A stretch of DNA of 64,000 bases. It comes from Sphagnum magellanicum. Lineage: Eukaryota; Streptophyta; Sphagnopsida; Sphagnales; Sphagnaceae. Shown here one piece after another: positions 50,301 through 62,582 of this stretch (positions within the stretch are counted from its first letter, which is position 1; each line of letters begins with the position of its first letter). Location of the stretch: contig CM038922.1 of the NCBI GenBank assembly GCA_021904315.1, forward strand, positions 3,695,347 through 3,759,346, in the 5' to 3' direction. The translations under genes were made by a program, and so were the position numbers. The notes below the pieces were generated by a model that saw only the letters and a program-made list of their open reading frames with translations, was not told where the DNA came from and did not search any database.

Positions 50301-50660
50301 GTTGCTTACACAAACATGCCAATGTGTTTTTATATTATTGTGCCAATGCCATTCAGAGCTTAAAAGGGCCAAAGGCCCTCATCTTTCTACCTTAGTCATT
50401 TTTTTGGTCAAAAAGTTGTAATCGCATTACAAAGGATATAAGTGTCCTCCATCTTAAGTCAGGTGGTAGTTGTAGGCTTGATTGCTTCCCAACTTCCACC
50501 CCCTTCATACACACCTCCCATCACCACAACTGACTTATTACAAATCATCAATTTTTGACATGGAGAAATATGGCTAACCTACTATAAGCGGTTAATTCTA
50601 AACATGGAGAGATTTTGACATCTATTTTGAGCCAACTCAACGTCTTGTAACTTTTCCCTT
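47380..50660 (+). pseudogene. Non-LTR retrotransposon reverse transcriptase, frameshifted
   Basis: Frames switch but a single protein can be followed on the plus strand. It starts with HVGHISRPHSIGPYN (near 47410), then HLSASGPSKVVFEHLHDYF (48245), KPLGGIRPIVVGEALY (48420, RT fingers) and QLDI..FNSVSKGVIFEE (near 48610, motif A). Motif B is decayed (SAMGTHRGD, near 48800) and IVDDIHIIGPLSI follows (48915, motif C). Next are WGFHWAH / GVPLGTSTFTSSFIK (49110) and YLGSWALIASIIVVRF (49470). A downstream domain continues with GIHRCMCTHLINPMGIHLL (49900), DIVLTKDGILTL and HPTD. The element ends near an AATAAAG at about 50718. Members copy their RNA back into DNA. Stops, frameshifts and the altered motif C make this copy inactive. 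Confidence 0.8.
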
Positions 50661-53600
50661 TTCCTTTTTCTTATTCTTTTGTACATTTTCTTAATCTACA
50701 ATTTGTTTTCAAAATAAAGTTTTATAAGATTTAAAAATTAAAAACTTATATTACCTACCTACTAATCTATGACACACCAACTTGCATAGGTAGTAATTAA
50801 TAGTTTATACCTGGGTAACTGTTGGGTTTATGGGAGGTCATTGAAATGGATTCCAAAATTTGGCCCATAAATTACATTGGTAACTTAGTTGCATTTCATT
50901 CACAATTAAGTGATAACATGTTTCCAATAGATGGTGTATTGGTTGGTGTTAGGCAAGTTTTTTCTTTTCTTTTCTTTTTTTTCATTTTTGTGGTATCAAA
51001 GAATTGGCAAAATTTTTAAGAAATTAGCAAACTTAGTAGAATTTACACTATGAAAATAAAATTCAAAATTTTCCCAATTTTTTTGTCCAAAAAACAACAA
51101 AAGTTGTCAAAATAAAAATCTTTGGTGTTAACTCACATAATCCATTTCAATTGCACCCAATTCAAAAAAATTAGGCTATTATGTTAATTGATTAAAAATT
51201 TGAATTGTGCAAACAATTGCACTTTATAATGAAAGGTTGTCTTGGTTGAAGTTAGAGGAAAAGAGTATGCTTGTTTTAAATTTCTCAAACAATTTATTTT
51301 AGTAGGTAAAGGCAATACAATCATATTTCTTTAGTTAACTTAGTTTGTCATTCATGGATGATATTCATCATAAACATCCAAATTTTATGAATGAAATTCA
51401 TTCAATCAATTTTCATTAATGGATGATGAATAAATTTCATCCATCACATTCCATTTTTCATGCATTTTTCATGAAATTTTGTTCATCATCATTTTTTTCA
51501 TCCATAATGTAATAAGAAGGTGATTAGAGTTCAATGAAAGATGGACCATTGGAAACTCCCTCATGAAAATTTCCTTGGTCTAGGTCCTAATACAAATGAA
51601 TAGAGGTAATTCTCCTTGCCCCTCACCTTCTCCCCACCTCCCCCATTGCCTTCAATTTCTTCAACCCCAGTCTAAGGTATGACTTTATGCTTCAGTGTTT
51701 TCATTTTTAAATTTTTTTCGTTGCTATGAATAGAATTTTGTTTAAGTTTTTCTTTACATACTTTGTGGCCATTGTTTCAAAAGATTGTGTTTTATGGTTG
51801 AACTTAGGTTTGGACATGCTTTTGGTATAGTTTGTACTAGTTCTTGCGCACTTTAAAAATTCCTTAATCATGATATGGTTCGTGATTATGACCAATGTTT
51901 TTCTAAGGCAAATTAATGCAAATTTTCACCATTGGCTAAGAGCTACACCTAGCATAACAAAAGTCTACAACTTTGTTTTGCCATTTATTTTCTAACATGA
52001 GGTTTAAGGTTCCAAGTTGCATCCAATCACAAATGAAGTTTTGTTAGATTTCTATTGTTTAAGGTAAAAAAAATTTTAGTCTTACATTGTTTTGATAATT
52101 TTGTCAAAGCTTGTCACCATTAAAGTGAAATCATTCCGTGATCATCTTCACCCATGTTAAATCACTATTGAGATGATCACCGCCCATGCTACATCACAAA
52201 AAGAAATTAATAACACTTTTTGTGACACATGTTATCATCTCCACTTCAAAGATAAATAGTTTATTTTTCATAAGTTCATTGAACACAACCTACATAGTTG
52301 AATTTTGTTAAGACTTTAAAAGAGTACAACTTTCTAAAGTAGGGAGGGCATGGCTTTTAAAAATAAAATCAAACATGCCTTTGATTTCTATTACATCTTA
52401 CAAACAACGAATGGAAAGGTTTAGGATTTAATCAAATAGGTGGCCAACATTTACCCCATGACCATGTTACCTAATTTCACCACCAAATTTCATTTCATAC
52501 ATTTGCATGCATATGTTATGAACAATCAAAATTCAAGTGTTCACATAAGGTGTGTAATTAATGATCATGAAGGCAATAGGATCTTAAAATAACTTGGGAA
52601 AAACACATTCGAAGGTTACAATTTTGGCCAATAAATGTACCCAAATATTCATGACTTTAAAATCATTGTTGGAAACAATGTAATTTTGCTCTCTTTTTTA
52701 GTACATTGTGATGTATAGATTTATGGACACATTCCCCCTCCCCTCCCAAATTTGTGTTTGTTGCCTTTGCATAATCATGTTCAACATTCATTTGACCTTG
52801 TTCATCATTCACTTTTACATTTTGTTTTGTCATCAAGCAAAAGCAAGCAAAGTATTATAAAAAGTAATTTTCAAATGGAAAAAAAATGTATGTGAAAAAA
52901 GTTGATGACATTTTGTGAAATTGACCTTTTGAACTACATGAATGTATCAAATGTGCAAGTTCACAATAAAATGATCATTATTCACACACTCGGTTGTTTT
53001 TAAATGACTCTTTAAAAGATGGGTTGGCCAATCAAGATGGCGTGATAGAACATAATTAATTATCATAAACAAAAATTTAAATGATTTAATGAATTGAACA
53101 TTTGAAATGCATTTACTTTCATATCAAAAACAAAAGTTTTGGACATTAGATTTAAGTGTATTGAAAATTTATCATAATTCATAATTTCAAGTTCCAAAAA
53201 ATGTGTATCAAAGTGCACAGTGGTTCAAACATTAATAACATATCAATGAAATTGTTGGATTTGGAAAATATAAAATATAAACTAGAATAATGAACTTACA
53301 ATAAAATAATAAAATAACATGAGAATAATAAAATATATTGAGAATTATCATGTATGGTTTATTTTATATGACAAATACATCCAAAATTTTATAGCGCTAC
53401 TAAAATATTAAAAATGCAAAAGTTTTAAATATTTTTTACTTTTCAAGGAGATTCACCTAGTAATTTTTTTTTGCATGCTTGCACCTTGTCATAATAATGC
53501 AACTTGGCCATTTATATTCATGTTTGGACATTGCATTGTTTTGGTGCAAGTGATCACCTGACAATGTTTTATCATGTAAATTTTTTATGTGCATGATTCA

Positions 53601-56600
53601 TCCACCTTCATCTATTTGCAATTGTTGTCATGTTGTTTTGTTATTTTTTGCATTTGTCCAATCTATTGTTTCAAGCCATTCATGACATTATGACATTATC
53701 TTGTGCATCTTACAAATAAATTTTCCAAGCCTAATTACCTCACCCCTTCCCTTGCCAATCTACATGGATATGAAACTTTTACAATTACCTTTACAACTAA
53801 TTTTAAAATATCCTTTGAAATTTTCCACCTCTTTTTATCATTATCGTTACCTTTTTTCACATACCCTTTGAAAATTTCTCTTTTAGAAGTAAAGCTAAAT
53901 GATCATAAATTGAAATGTAAATATTTAACTATTAAAATATATTCCATAATTTTAAAAAATGAATATGAAATTGATATTTACAAATATGATCACTAAATTG
54001 ATAAACCTCCACCTTGTTTATCATTATTTTTACATCATTCTCACATGCACTTAAAATTTCCCTTTCAAAGTGAAACTAAATATAAACTTTCACATAAAAA
54101 ATGATCATAATGTTTTTGAATTTTGAATAACCATTAAAATTTAATTAAAATTTAACATAAACTAAAATTTACCTTTAAATGATTTTGAATTTTTTTAATG
54201 ACTAAAGATGAATTCACATTTTTCATTAAAAATGATAATGTTTTCACCTATATACAACTATTTTTCCTTAATTTTTTTAGTAACACTAGTATTCAAATAT
54301 AGAAATTTTGAATTGATGGTATATAAATTTGGATCAATCCATAGCTTTTTCCCCAACACATGGTTCCAATATGTCACACACTACCCTTTTTATCTATTAT
54401 CATTGTCATTTTGTCCATTTGTTTTAGTTTTAACTTTGAAATAACCTTTGAATTGAATCTTAGGAATTTGCCTTAACTAAGTGGAAGTTGTTTGAAGTGG
54501 AAAATTTAATTTGATGTTAAAATTAACTTAATCAAAATGTGAACATCCTATAAATTTTATTCTTAACAACTAAAGTGTTAAACAAATGGGCTTTTAAAGC
54601 TTGTGGTGCAAAACCAATCATAAGTGGTAGCTTACAACTTTAGTTCACATGGAATATCTTAAATCAATGAGGCCAAATTCACTTGGTTGTAAGGTTATAT
54701 TATATCAATATAAAACTTATGTAATTAAATATAATTCATATTTTCTTTGAAATATCCAAATATTATTTATACTTGTGATGATTTATGATTTTTTGAAGTG
54801 ATTTTTTCACAATATTATATATATAGTTTATTAATTGATTTTGGAAATTTATTGAAATGAAATAAATTCAAATTTAGATATATAATGTATTTTAGAATTT
54901 TATATTTAAAATAGACTTTCATTCTTTGTGCCCTTTGCTTGCCCAATGCCTTTTGCCCACTTCTATTTACCTTGTGCCTAAAATCCTTTGTCCTATGCTT
55001 TTTTCAAACAATGTTATGAGAAAAAGGTAAAAATAATTGGAAAGGAAAATTTCAAAAAGTATATGAGTTTTCATATCCATGAAAGGAAGGAGTAATATGG
55101 TTATGGCTAATAATTATTATTATGAAATATAATAATCGTTTTCAATAACATAATACATAGACAACTTGAAGCTATAGACATTGGATAAATCCAAAAGAAC
55201 ACATATTAAAGCATATTTTGAGATGAAATTATTTGGAAATCAAATTGGTGAGTTCAAGAACCCAAAATTATGGTTATATTCATTTTTTGGGCTAAATGTG
55301 ATAACTAAATATGGATTTTATACTAATGCCTAATCTCCAACGGTGATAGTGAAAGGGTTAGTATTATTTGTGTTTTCCTTGAATAACTTTATTTGGGAAT
55401 TTGACATGATAGTAGGTGAAGTTCGACATGAGGTTTAATTATGATTAGTATATGATTACAAATTAGATATTGTTAATGAAATTAACAACCATTACAAATG
55501 TGTCATGTCCATTGCAAGACATCTAAAAATAAAAAGAAGTTGGACATGTAGCACATGAAACAAAGAAAACATAAGATGAATTTTTCCTTGGTTTTCTCCA
55601 TAATATTTAGTGGCACATTTGTCACTAGTCAATGTACACAACTTGAAAACATTGTTTTACAACCATGTGACTCAACCATAAATTATCAACATAACACAAT
55701 GGACAATAACCCTTCAAGCAATGTGTCAATCCACGTCCTCAAGAAATGCATGTTGTGCATGATCATATTTCTTCTAAGGTTGTTGATTGCCAAAAAACTC
55801 AATGATCATAGGAAGTAAATGAGATTGCATTTTTTTGTTGTATTTATTTGATCTTCATCTCCTTGAATTTTTTACACCAAAAAAAACTCCCACCCTCCTA
55901 CATTTTTTCAAATGTTCATAAAATATGTGTTTTTCAAAAACCTTATACCATGATCTTTGTTGTAGCCACAAGGCCCTTATTCTTTCCATGGGGACCATGG
56001 GGAACATTTTTAGCATCAAAATTCACTAGATTGGAATGGTAGACAACATATCGCATGATTTTGAAAATTGAAAATTTGATTATTACATCATCATTGACAA
56101 AAAAAAAAACCCCAAATTTGTTGTATGAACACAATGATGTGATATGTCCCAATTGGCCAAAATTTGTGGACTAAGAAATGCCCAAGTTGCATCTCCTTCA
56201 ATATGGGATGTTTCTCGTGATCTAATAACGTTATAAGCTTGAGACACAAATTCAACATGTATTCTTCATTGTCACTAGATGTTAATATCATAGGTTGAAC
56301 AACACTTGCAAATGGCATTTGTAAGCATAATGTTTGGATTAATATGAATGTAACGTAATCATTAATGGGATATTTGTATGCAAGTAACATAATCCTAGTG
56401 TGTGAAAATTTTTGAGATTTTTAATGGTTGGAGATAATACTTTGTTTTTTTCCTTTGGAGTCTTTTTTTGGTTTTTGAAATTCCAAAGCTTTGTGAAAAA
56501 CATTATGTGTTTGTTTTATTTAATTGAAGATTATAATGTTCATTTTTTGTCTTGTGAATTTGTACGTAAGTTTATTTGTTTAGCTTTTGGGCTTGGATTC

Positions 56601-56973
56601 CCTCAAGGTATGGGTGAGTAAGATTTGGAAGCAAAAGTTTATATTGATGTGTTGTGTTAAACAACTACCTGCCTAAATATGGTAATGCACAACAATAATT
56701 CCTTTGAGATGCATGCATGCAAATTATAGAATAATTAAAAGGCTACCAACATTAACATTAGATGAGAACATGGTGAGGGATTGGAAATCACACAAATCCC
56801 AACATGAACATGTAGTAGCAACAAAAATAATCAAGAGCGTCAAAGAATAAACCTTGAATCATAATGAAGAGTATCATCAAGAATTTTGATTCATTGTAAA
56901 AACAATAATAAACAACAACAAGGAGAAAATGATGAACAAGTTTTAAATCACAAATTCAAGCCAAGAGAAACAA
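50661..56973. other. AT-rich intergenic DNA
   Basis: No gene is recognised. The stretch 51350-51520 is a field of ATGGATGA / ATTCATC words that are self-complementary. Frames such as 55555-55818 (plus) and 56390-56091 (minus) are open but show no recognisable motif. Confidence 0.4.
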
Positions 56974-57479
56974 CACTAGTACAAAAATGAGGTGTAGTTC
57001 ATTAGCCTAAATCACTATGGGACCTTAAAAGTGAAATAAGTAATTGCACTTTAATGATTTCACCCTGGTTAAAGTTATTTCACTATAATATCATTATGTA
57101 AACATTGTGTTTCATTATTAGTTGACATAATTTATTATTATTATTTAATGTGATAAATATATTTATTTTTATGTTGTTGTTTTAAATATCCTCTATTACT
57201 TTATGATATACCCTATATTGTTTTAGGCTACCTTAGTTATTATAACTTATACCCTAAATTATTATACCCTAAACTATTATATGTTATTATACCTTAAGGT
57301 ATTTTAACTAACTTAATATAGGTTTTTTACTTAGAGTTATTCAAAGTCATTATACATTATGTTATTATAAGTTATTCTATCCGAAATATAACAATTTAAA
57401 ATAATATAAAATAAATTACAATGACCTAAGGTAAAATAAACAAAAATATCCAATAATAACCTATGAAAAATAATTTAAA

Positions 57480-58240
57480 ATAACCTATAATAAAATAGCT
57501 ACCAATATTTATGATATTATAGCCTATAATATCCAACAATAGTTTATAATAAAATAGCCACCAATAGTCATAATAAACCTAGAATAACAAATAACCAACA
57601 ATATCCTTCAATAGCCATTAATAAAACATGCATTAATAGCCACCAATAAAATAACCACCAATGGCCTACAATAAAATAGTTAACAATAACCACTAATAGA
57701 ATAGCCACCAATAAACAAATAAAAAACTTATGGTAATTTAACCACCAATAGTCATTAATAAAATAACCACCAATAGCCACTAAAATAAAAGCCATTAATA
57801 ACCACCAATAGCCTATGATAATTTAACCTAAAATAACCATCAATATCCACCAATAAAATATTTTCTAATAATCATTAATAAAATAACTTCACCAATAGCC
57901 ATTAATAACTTAATTTCACCAATAACCATTAATTAACTTAAAATAACCACTAATAGCCACCAATAAAATAATTATTAATAACCATTAAGAAAATAACCAC
58001 CAATAATCATTAAAATAATAACCAATAATAAAATAACCATTAATAACCATCAATAAAATAACCATTAATAAAATAACCACCAATAAAATAACTACAAATA
58101 TCCATTAATAGAATAACCATTAACAACCATTAATAGAATAACAACCAATAGCCGCCAATATAATAATAACCAATAGCCGTGAATATAATAACCACCAATA
58201 GCCACTAATAGAATAGCCACAAATGGTTTACGATAATATA
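57480..58240. repeat. Degenerate 25-bp repeat field inside CACTA copy 2
   Basis: Words of the form CCACCAATAGCCATTAATAAAATAA recur at irregular multiples of about 25 bp. The monomer is the same as in the 15641 array, but the 50-bp dimer has not been amplified here. Confidence 0.8.
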
Positions 58241-58814
58241 GTTTTGAATAATCAATAATAACATAAGGTGAAATAACATTCAATAACCAAAAGTAACCAA
58301 CAATAGTCTCACATAGTCAAAAATAGCCTAAAATAACTAAAAGTAACATAAAATAACTAAAAATAACTTATTATAACAAAAAATAACCCAGGGTGAAATA
58401 GCTGAAAATAACAAAAAATAACTGAAAATAATTATAAATAACCATAAATAATGTAAAGTGAAATAACTTAGAATAATGAAAAGTAGCCCTAAAATAGTTG
58501 AAAGTGGTTTAACATAGTTAATATTATTATATTAACAAAAATCTTATCCATTTAATTTTTAAAAATTCAAAAAATGGTTATTGAAATGTTATTGAATAGT
58601 GATATTTTTTTATAAAATTGTTCAAATGATTTTACATTTTCAAAAGGAAGTAAATGTAATTATGTACATTATTGGAAAAAACATTAATTAAAATTTAATC
58701 ATTTCATTTGTACAAAATCTTAATAAAATATGAATTTTCAAATTTTACATTTTTGTAGTGTTTTAAATGAAATATTTGATAAATAGAATGCAATGTATCA
58801 TATTATCACAATAA

Positions 58815-58885
58815 ATGTGGTGGCTTGATGGTAAGGGTGTTTGCCTTCATCTAAAAGGTCAAAAGATTCAAACCTTACAAATTAT
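58815..58885 (+). other. tRNA-like Pol III promoter block inside CACTA copy 2
   Basis: A box TGGCTTGATGGTAAGG lies at 58821-58836 and B box GATTCAAACCT at 58865-58875, with tRNA-like spacing of about 44 bp between starts. The B box is a close match to GGTTCGANNCC. The surrounding bases do not form a tRNA cloverleaf. Confidence 0.55.
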
Positions 58886-59330
58886 GTGTTTGAAGTCAAC
58901 AATGGTAAGTTGACCAAATAGTTTCCTATGCAATTCCCTAGAGTAGGTGCTTACTTAGGTTGTTTACATGGCCTATGTACCTAGGCTAGGTTTTTAACTT
59001 AACATAATTTGTGACACATGTCAATAATTCATAAGCTGAAAATCATGAAATTATTAATAATGTTAAATATTACATTAAACATTAAATAATTTAATTTAAT
59101 TCATTTTTATATTGCCTAGTTAATTAACTAACAAATGAAGCGACTTGGTAAATTTGTATTTCACTAGAAAATAATTTTGTTTCACTACGTACTACTAGAC
59201 CAATTCATTGTCCGTAGCAATTAATCCCCATTCATTGAAGGGTTGACTAGTTTGATCATGGTAAAAATGTCCAAATTCACTCAAAATCTAGTGAAACCTA
59301 AAATGAACTAGGATGCATTTTGGTGTAGTG

Positions 59331-60380
59331 CAATAACTGTAATAAAACATACTTTGAATTGCAAAGATAATGTTATGGAAATATGAATTATAAACAAAAC
59401 ACATGAAAAGAGACAACGTCAACAAAAAAACAAACAAGTTGCAAAATCTCAAATTCATAATGATGTTGACATGGAAATTTACCATAAACAAAAGAAACAA
59501 CAACATTAGTAAGAAACAACATTGATATTCATTGCAAACATGAAAAATATCAATTTAACTTGTAAGAAACAAATTGTGGGAGAGTTTTGAAACACAAAAA
59601 ACTTTTACACAAGATCACAACATAAAAAATAAACAAGAATAAAGGTGAAAATATTAAAAAATCATTGCAAGCACTATTATGGAATTCAACTTCAAGTAAT
59701 ATCAACAACATTGACATGAACATGATGAATAAGTTTCCAAATTGTGAAGAAACCAACACAAACAACAAGAAGGATAAAAGAGCTTAATTATAAGCAAGGG
59801 AAAATAATGTTACAAAATTGAAATTAAAAAAATTATCAAAAAAATGTGAAGTAAAATTCAATTGAAAATCACAAATTCAAAGGAGATAAAAAAAAATTAA
59901 AAATTTGATTGGAACAAACTTGAATGGTAGAAAAACAAAACCCTGAGCCTAAAAAGTAAGGAATTACATTAGGGGGGGGAAATAGATCGATTGGTGCCAA
60001 GTTAGTTCATTGGCACAATTGTCTAATTCCCATATTCAAGTTTGAAGGCATATTTAAAGGCGATTATGTTCATTTGATGTTATTAAAAATGTTATTTACA
60101 AACACAAAAAAAGTAACTTGAAAAAGGTTTTTTTCAAGTTTGAGAGTTAAACTATTATTATTTTTGGGAGAAGGAAAAAAATTCCAAAGATAGGGTAGTC
60201 GAATACTCTAATCATCATTGGGGTTCCAAAAAGGAATGTGTATTTTTTTTAAAAATCCAAAGGACAACTTTGTTTCTTATATTTGCATCATTATAATTGT
60301 AATAAATTGTTGTATGCCGATAAATAAAATGATGTCATCTTATATTAATGAAAATATTAAAAGATAGTTTGGATATGAAT
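59331..60380. other. Intergenic DNA with a dispersed repeat copy
   Basis: No gene is recognised. Minus-strand open frames at 59288-59768 lie in A-rich DNA and are compositional. The part 60215-60360 is the plus-oriented copy of the dispersed repeat also found inverted at 23935-24082. Confidence 0.4.
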
Positions 60381-61009
60381 AAACCCATCCTTGGGTGATA
60401 CCACTAAGAACGTCACATTTTCATTTTACTTGACCCATTCAACTTTTTAAAAATCACAAGAAACCTTTAAATAACGATTTTTATTAAAAGCTTTTTGTGA
60501 ATACATTTGTTAGCTTGTATAGATTTTGAAATTTTAATGATATCAAAAAGATTTTGATGTTTTTAATCATTGCATATAGAATTTTTTTAAGAATGTAATG
60601 TTATTTCCTTTCCTTGCACTTTTTGGTCACAAAGACATGTTTAAAACATGTTTGGGGAATTTTTTTTGAAAATAATTGTTTAAGGTACATTTGGAGGTAT
60701 TTTATTTGATGTTTAAATAGGTAATTAATTGAATATGTATGATTTAGTTATGAATTTCCAAAGTTCAATCATGTAATTATTAAAAGGGTCATGATAGTTT
60801 GGAATACAAATTTGTAATAATTTCCATTCTTTAAATTCCAATAAACACTCAAGACCATAGTTTAGGCATGCAATTGATAAATATGAAAAAAAATGTAATT
60901 TATTGTTGTGAATTTCTTATAAAAGGGTCCAGAAAATGTTATTTGCTAATTTTAGTTCCTTAACCATTATTTGATTTGATTCCTAGTGGTACCACCCAAG
61001 GATGGGTTT
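60381..61009. mobile_element. 629-bp terminal-inverted-repeat element
   Basis: AAACCCATCCTTGGGTG then RTACCACTARGAA forms the left end (60381-60410). Its reverse complement ends the element at 60981-61009, about 29 bp with two mismatches. The tip itself contains a short palindrome (CCATCCTTGGGTGG-like). The interior is non-coding and AT-rich, so this is a MITE-like element. The flanks do not show a clear target duplication, so I leave the superfamily open. Confidence 0.75.
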
Positions 61010-61074
61010 GCCCAAATTTTTTTAATGTTTAAATTGAATCTTTTTATAATTAAAAAAAAAAAAGATGTATTATG

Positions 61075-61387
61075 TGTTGAAAATTCAAGCTCAACTAGTT
61101 AGGTTTCATTAGTTACTGGAGTAGGAAAGTAACTAGGTTACTTTCACAAGGTTTAATTACTTTCTTTACTTATTTTAGTTTGGTTATTTGTGGTTTGGTC
61201 TTGTAGTTAAATACCTTGGTGTTGATGGTTTGTTTCTCTTTTCTTCATTACACAAGTTTGTGTATTTCTTGTGACAAGAACCTTGGAGAGTTCTTGATGT
61301 TGTGTTTTGTGTTGTGAGCATTATGTTGTACTTTCCTTTCAATAAAGATTTATGTTTGCACTTGAGTAGATCTCCTATTTGTTAACA
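61075..61387 (+). mobile_element. 5' LTR of a Ty1/copia retrotransposon
   Basis: It starts TGTTGAAAATTC and ends TTGTTAACA, immediately before the primer-binding site; 313 bp is an ordinary size for copia LTRs. An AATAAAG polyadenylation signal near 61341 fits the R region. The left boundary is inferred from the TG start, because the 3' LTR is outside the window and cannot be compared. Confidence 0.75.
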
Positions 61388-61399
61388 TGGTATCAAAGC
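61388..61399 (+). other. Copia primer-binding site for initiator methionine tRNA
   Basis: TGGTATCAAAGC differs by one base from TGGTATCAGAGC, the sequence complementary to the 3' end of plant initiator Met tRNA used by most plant copia elements. It directly abuts the LTR. Confidence 0.88.
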
Positions 61400-62582
61400 T
61401 TAGGTTGTTTGGTGAGAAAGTTGAAAGAGGTCTAGAGCTAGAAAGTCTCTAGAACTAGAGCTTGAGAGTCTCTAGTAATATCATAGGAGTTTGTCAAGTG
61501 CAAAAGAGAAAAAGGGAAAGGAAAGAAGTGAAGAGAAAGAAAAGAAAAGAAAAGAGGTGAGAGGATATCAACATATCAAAGTTGTGGAAGTCAGATCTTT
61601 AAACCTAGATCTAGATCTACTGTGAAAAGATCTTGAAGTGAAACTTGGAGGGATTGTAGAATACTATAAGACGCTTCTATTCTCAAATTTTCAAAAGAAA
61701 AGAATATGTTTTGTGAGAGTTATGAGCTTTTGAAGATTTTGTGTCAGATCTGGTTTTTTGGTCATATCTCCTTTGTTTTTGCTTTTTTGGATCTGCAGCT
61801 TTGGGATATTATAGATCATATAGGAATACATGTGTGAGAGAAATTTCATGTCATTTGGATTTATATTGAGAGAGATCCAAGCATCTAAATTTTCAGTCTT
61901 AGTTTTGAAGTCAGTTTCTTTTGAAAGTGATATCTCTTTGTGGTCATCATTAATAGAGCTAAAATTTTGAGCAGATATAGAAGACATATATCTTATGTGT
62001 CTCCCAAAATCTCAAGGATTTTGGAGTTGCTGAGAGCAAGTTGTAAGTCATTTTGTGTTCAAGTCCCAGTTTGAGGTGACTTCAAAGAAGTAGCAAGATC
62101 TCTCATTTTATGAAGTGAAATGAATTGAAATTTTGAAAGAAGTTAGTAGACATAGTTGTTCATGTTTCCCCAGAATTTCAGAACGATTAAAGGTCATATG
62201 TGTGTGGAGTAGCTTTGCAAAGTTGCTGTGACAAAAGTTGTTTTGAGAAGACATTAAAGCAAAGTTTTGAAGTGGAGCAAATACATCTTGGGAGAACTTG
62301 AAGGAAGGAGTTTGAAGATTGGGAAGCGCAAATACATTATCAAGACCTTCGTACAAAAGTGTGGTATGTAATCATGTACTTAATACCATACGAAATATTA
62401 TACGAAATACGTACCTATACGTAAAACCTATGTATAGTATAGAATTTCGTATAATACTCATAACCCTAACCCTAATCCTAGAAACCTAAGGAAGGAAAAC
62501 CCTAACCTTAACCCTAGAAACCCAAGGAAAGAATTAAAATCATTGTGAAACCTCAAGAAGACATTGAGTGGTGCTTTGAGAG
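61400..62582 (+). other. Copia leader with hairpin and telomere-like words
   Basis: A 1.2-kb untranslated leader separates the primer-binding site from gag. A perfect 12-bp inverted repeat (ATTATACGAAAT at 62397-62408, ATTTCGTATAAT at 62444-62455) could form a stem with a 35-base loop. It is followed at 62460-62525 by CCCTAACCCTAATCC and CCCTAACCTTAACCC, similar to the plant telomere unit. Open frames on the opposite strand here are accidental. Confidence 0.6.

Larger units (their letters stand above)
56974..59330. mobile_element. Non-autonomous CACTA element, 2357 bp, copy 2
   Basis: The left end is CACTAGTACAAAAATG; the reverse complement of the right end is CACTACACCAAAATGC. The flanking duplication is CAA (56971-56973 and 59331-59333). 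It is homologous along its length to the element at 15473-17427, with the same subterminal sequences, a longer and more degenerate 25-bp repeat field (about 57480-58240), the same tRNA-like block and the same right end. It has no transposase. Two intact-ended copies with different duplications show the family was mobilised in trans. Confidence 0.9.
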
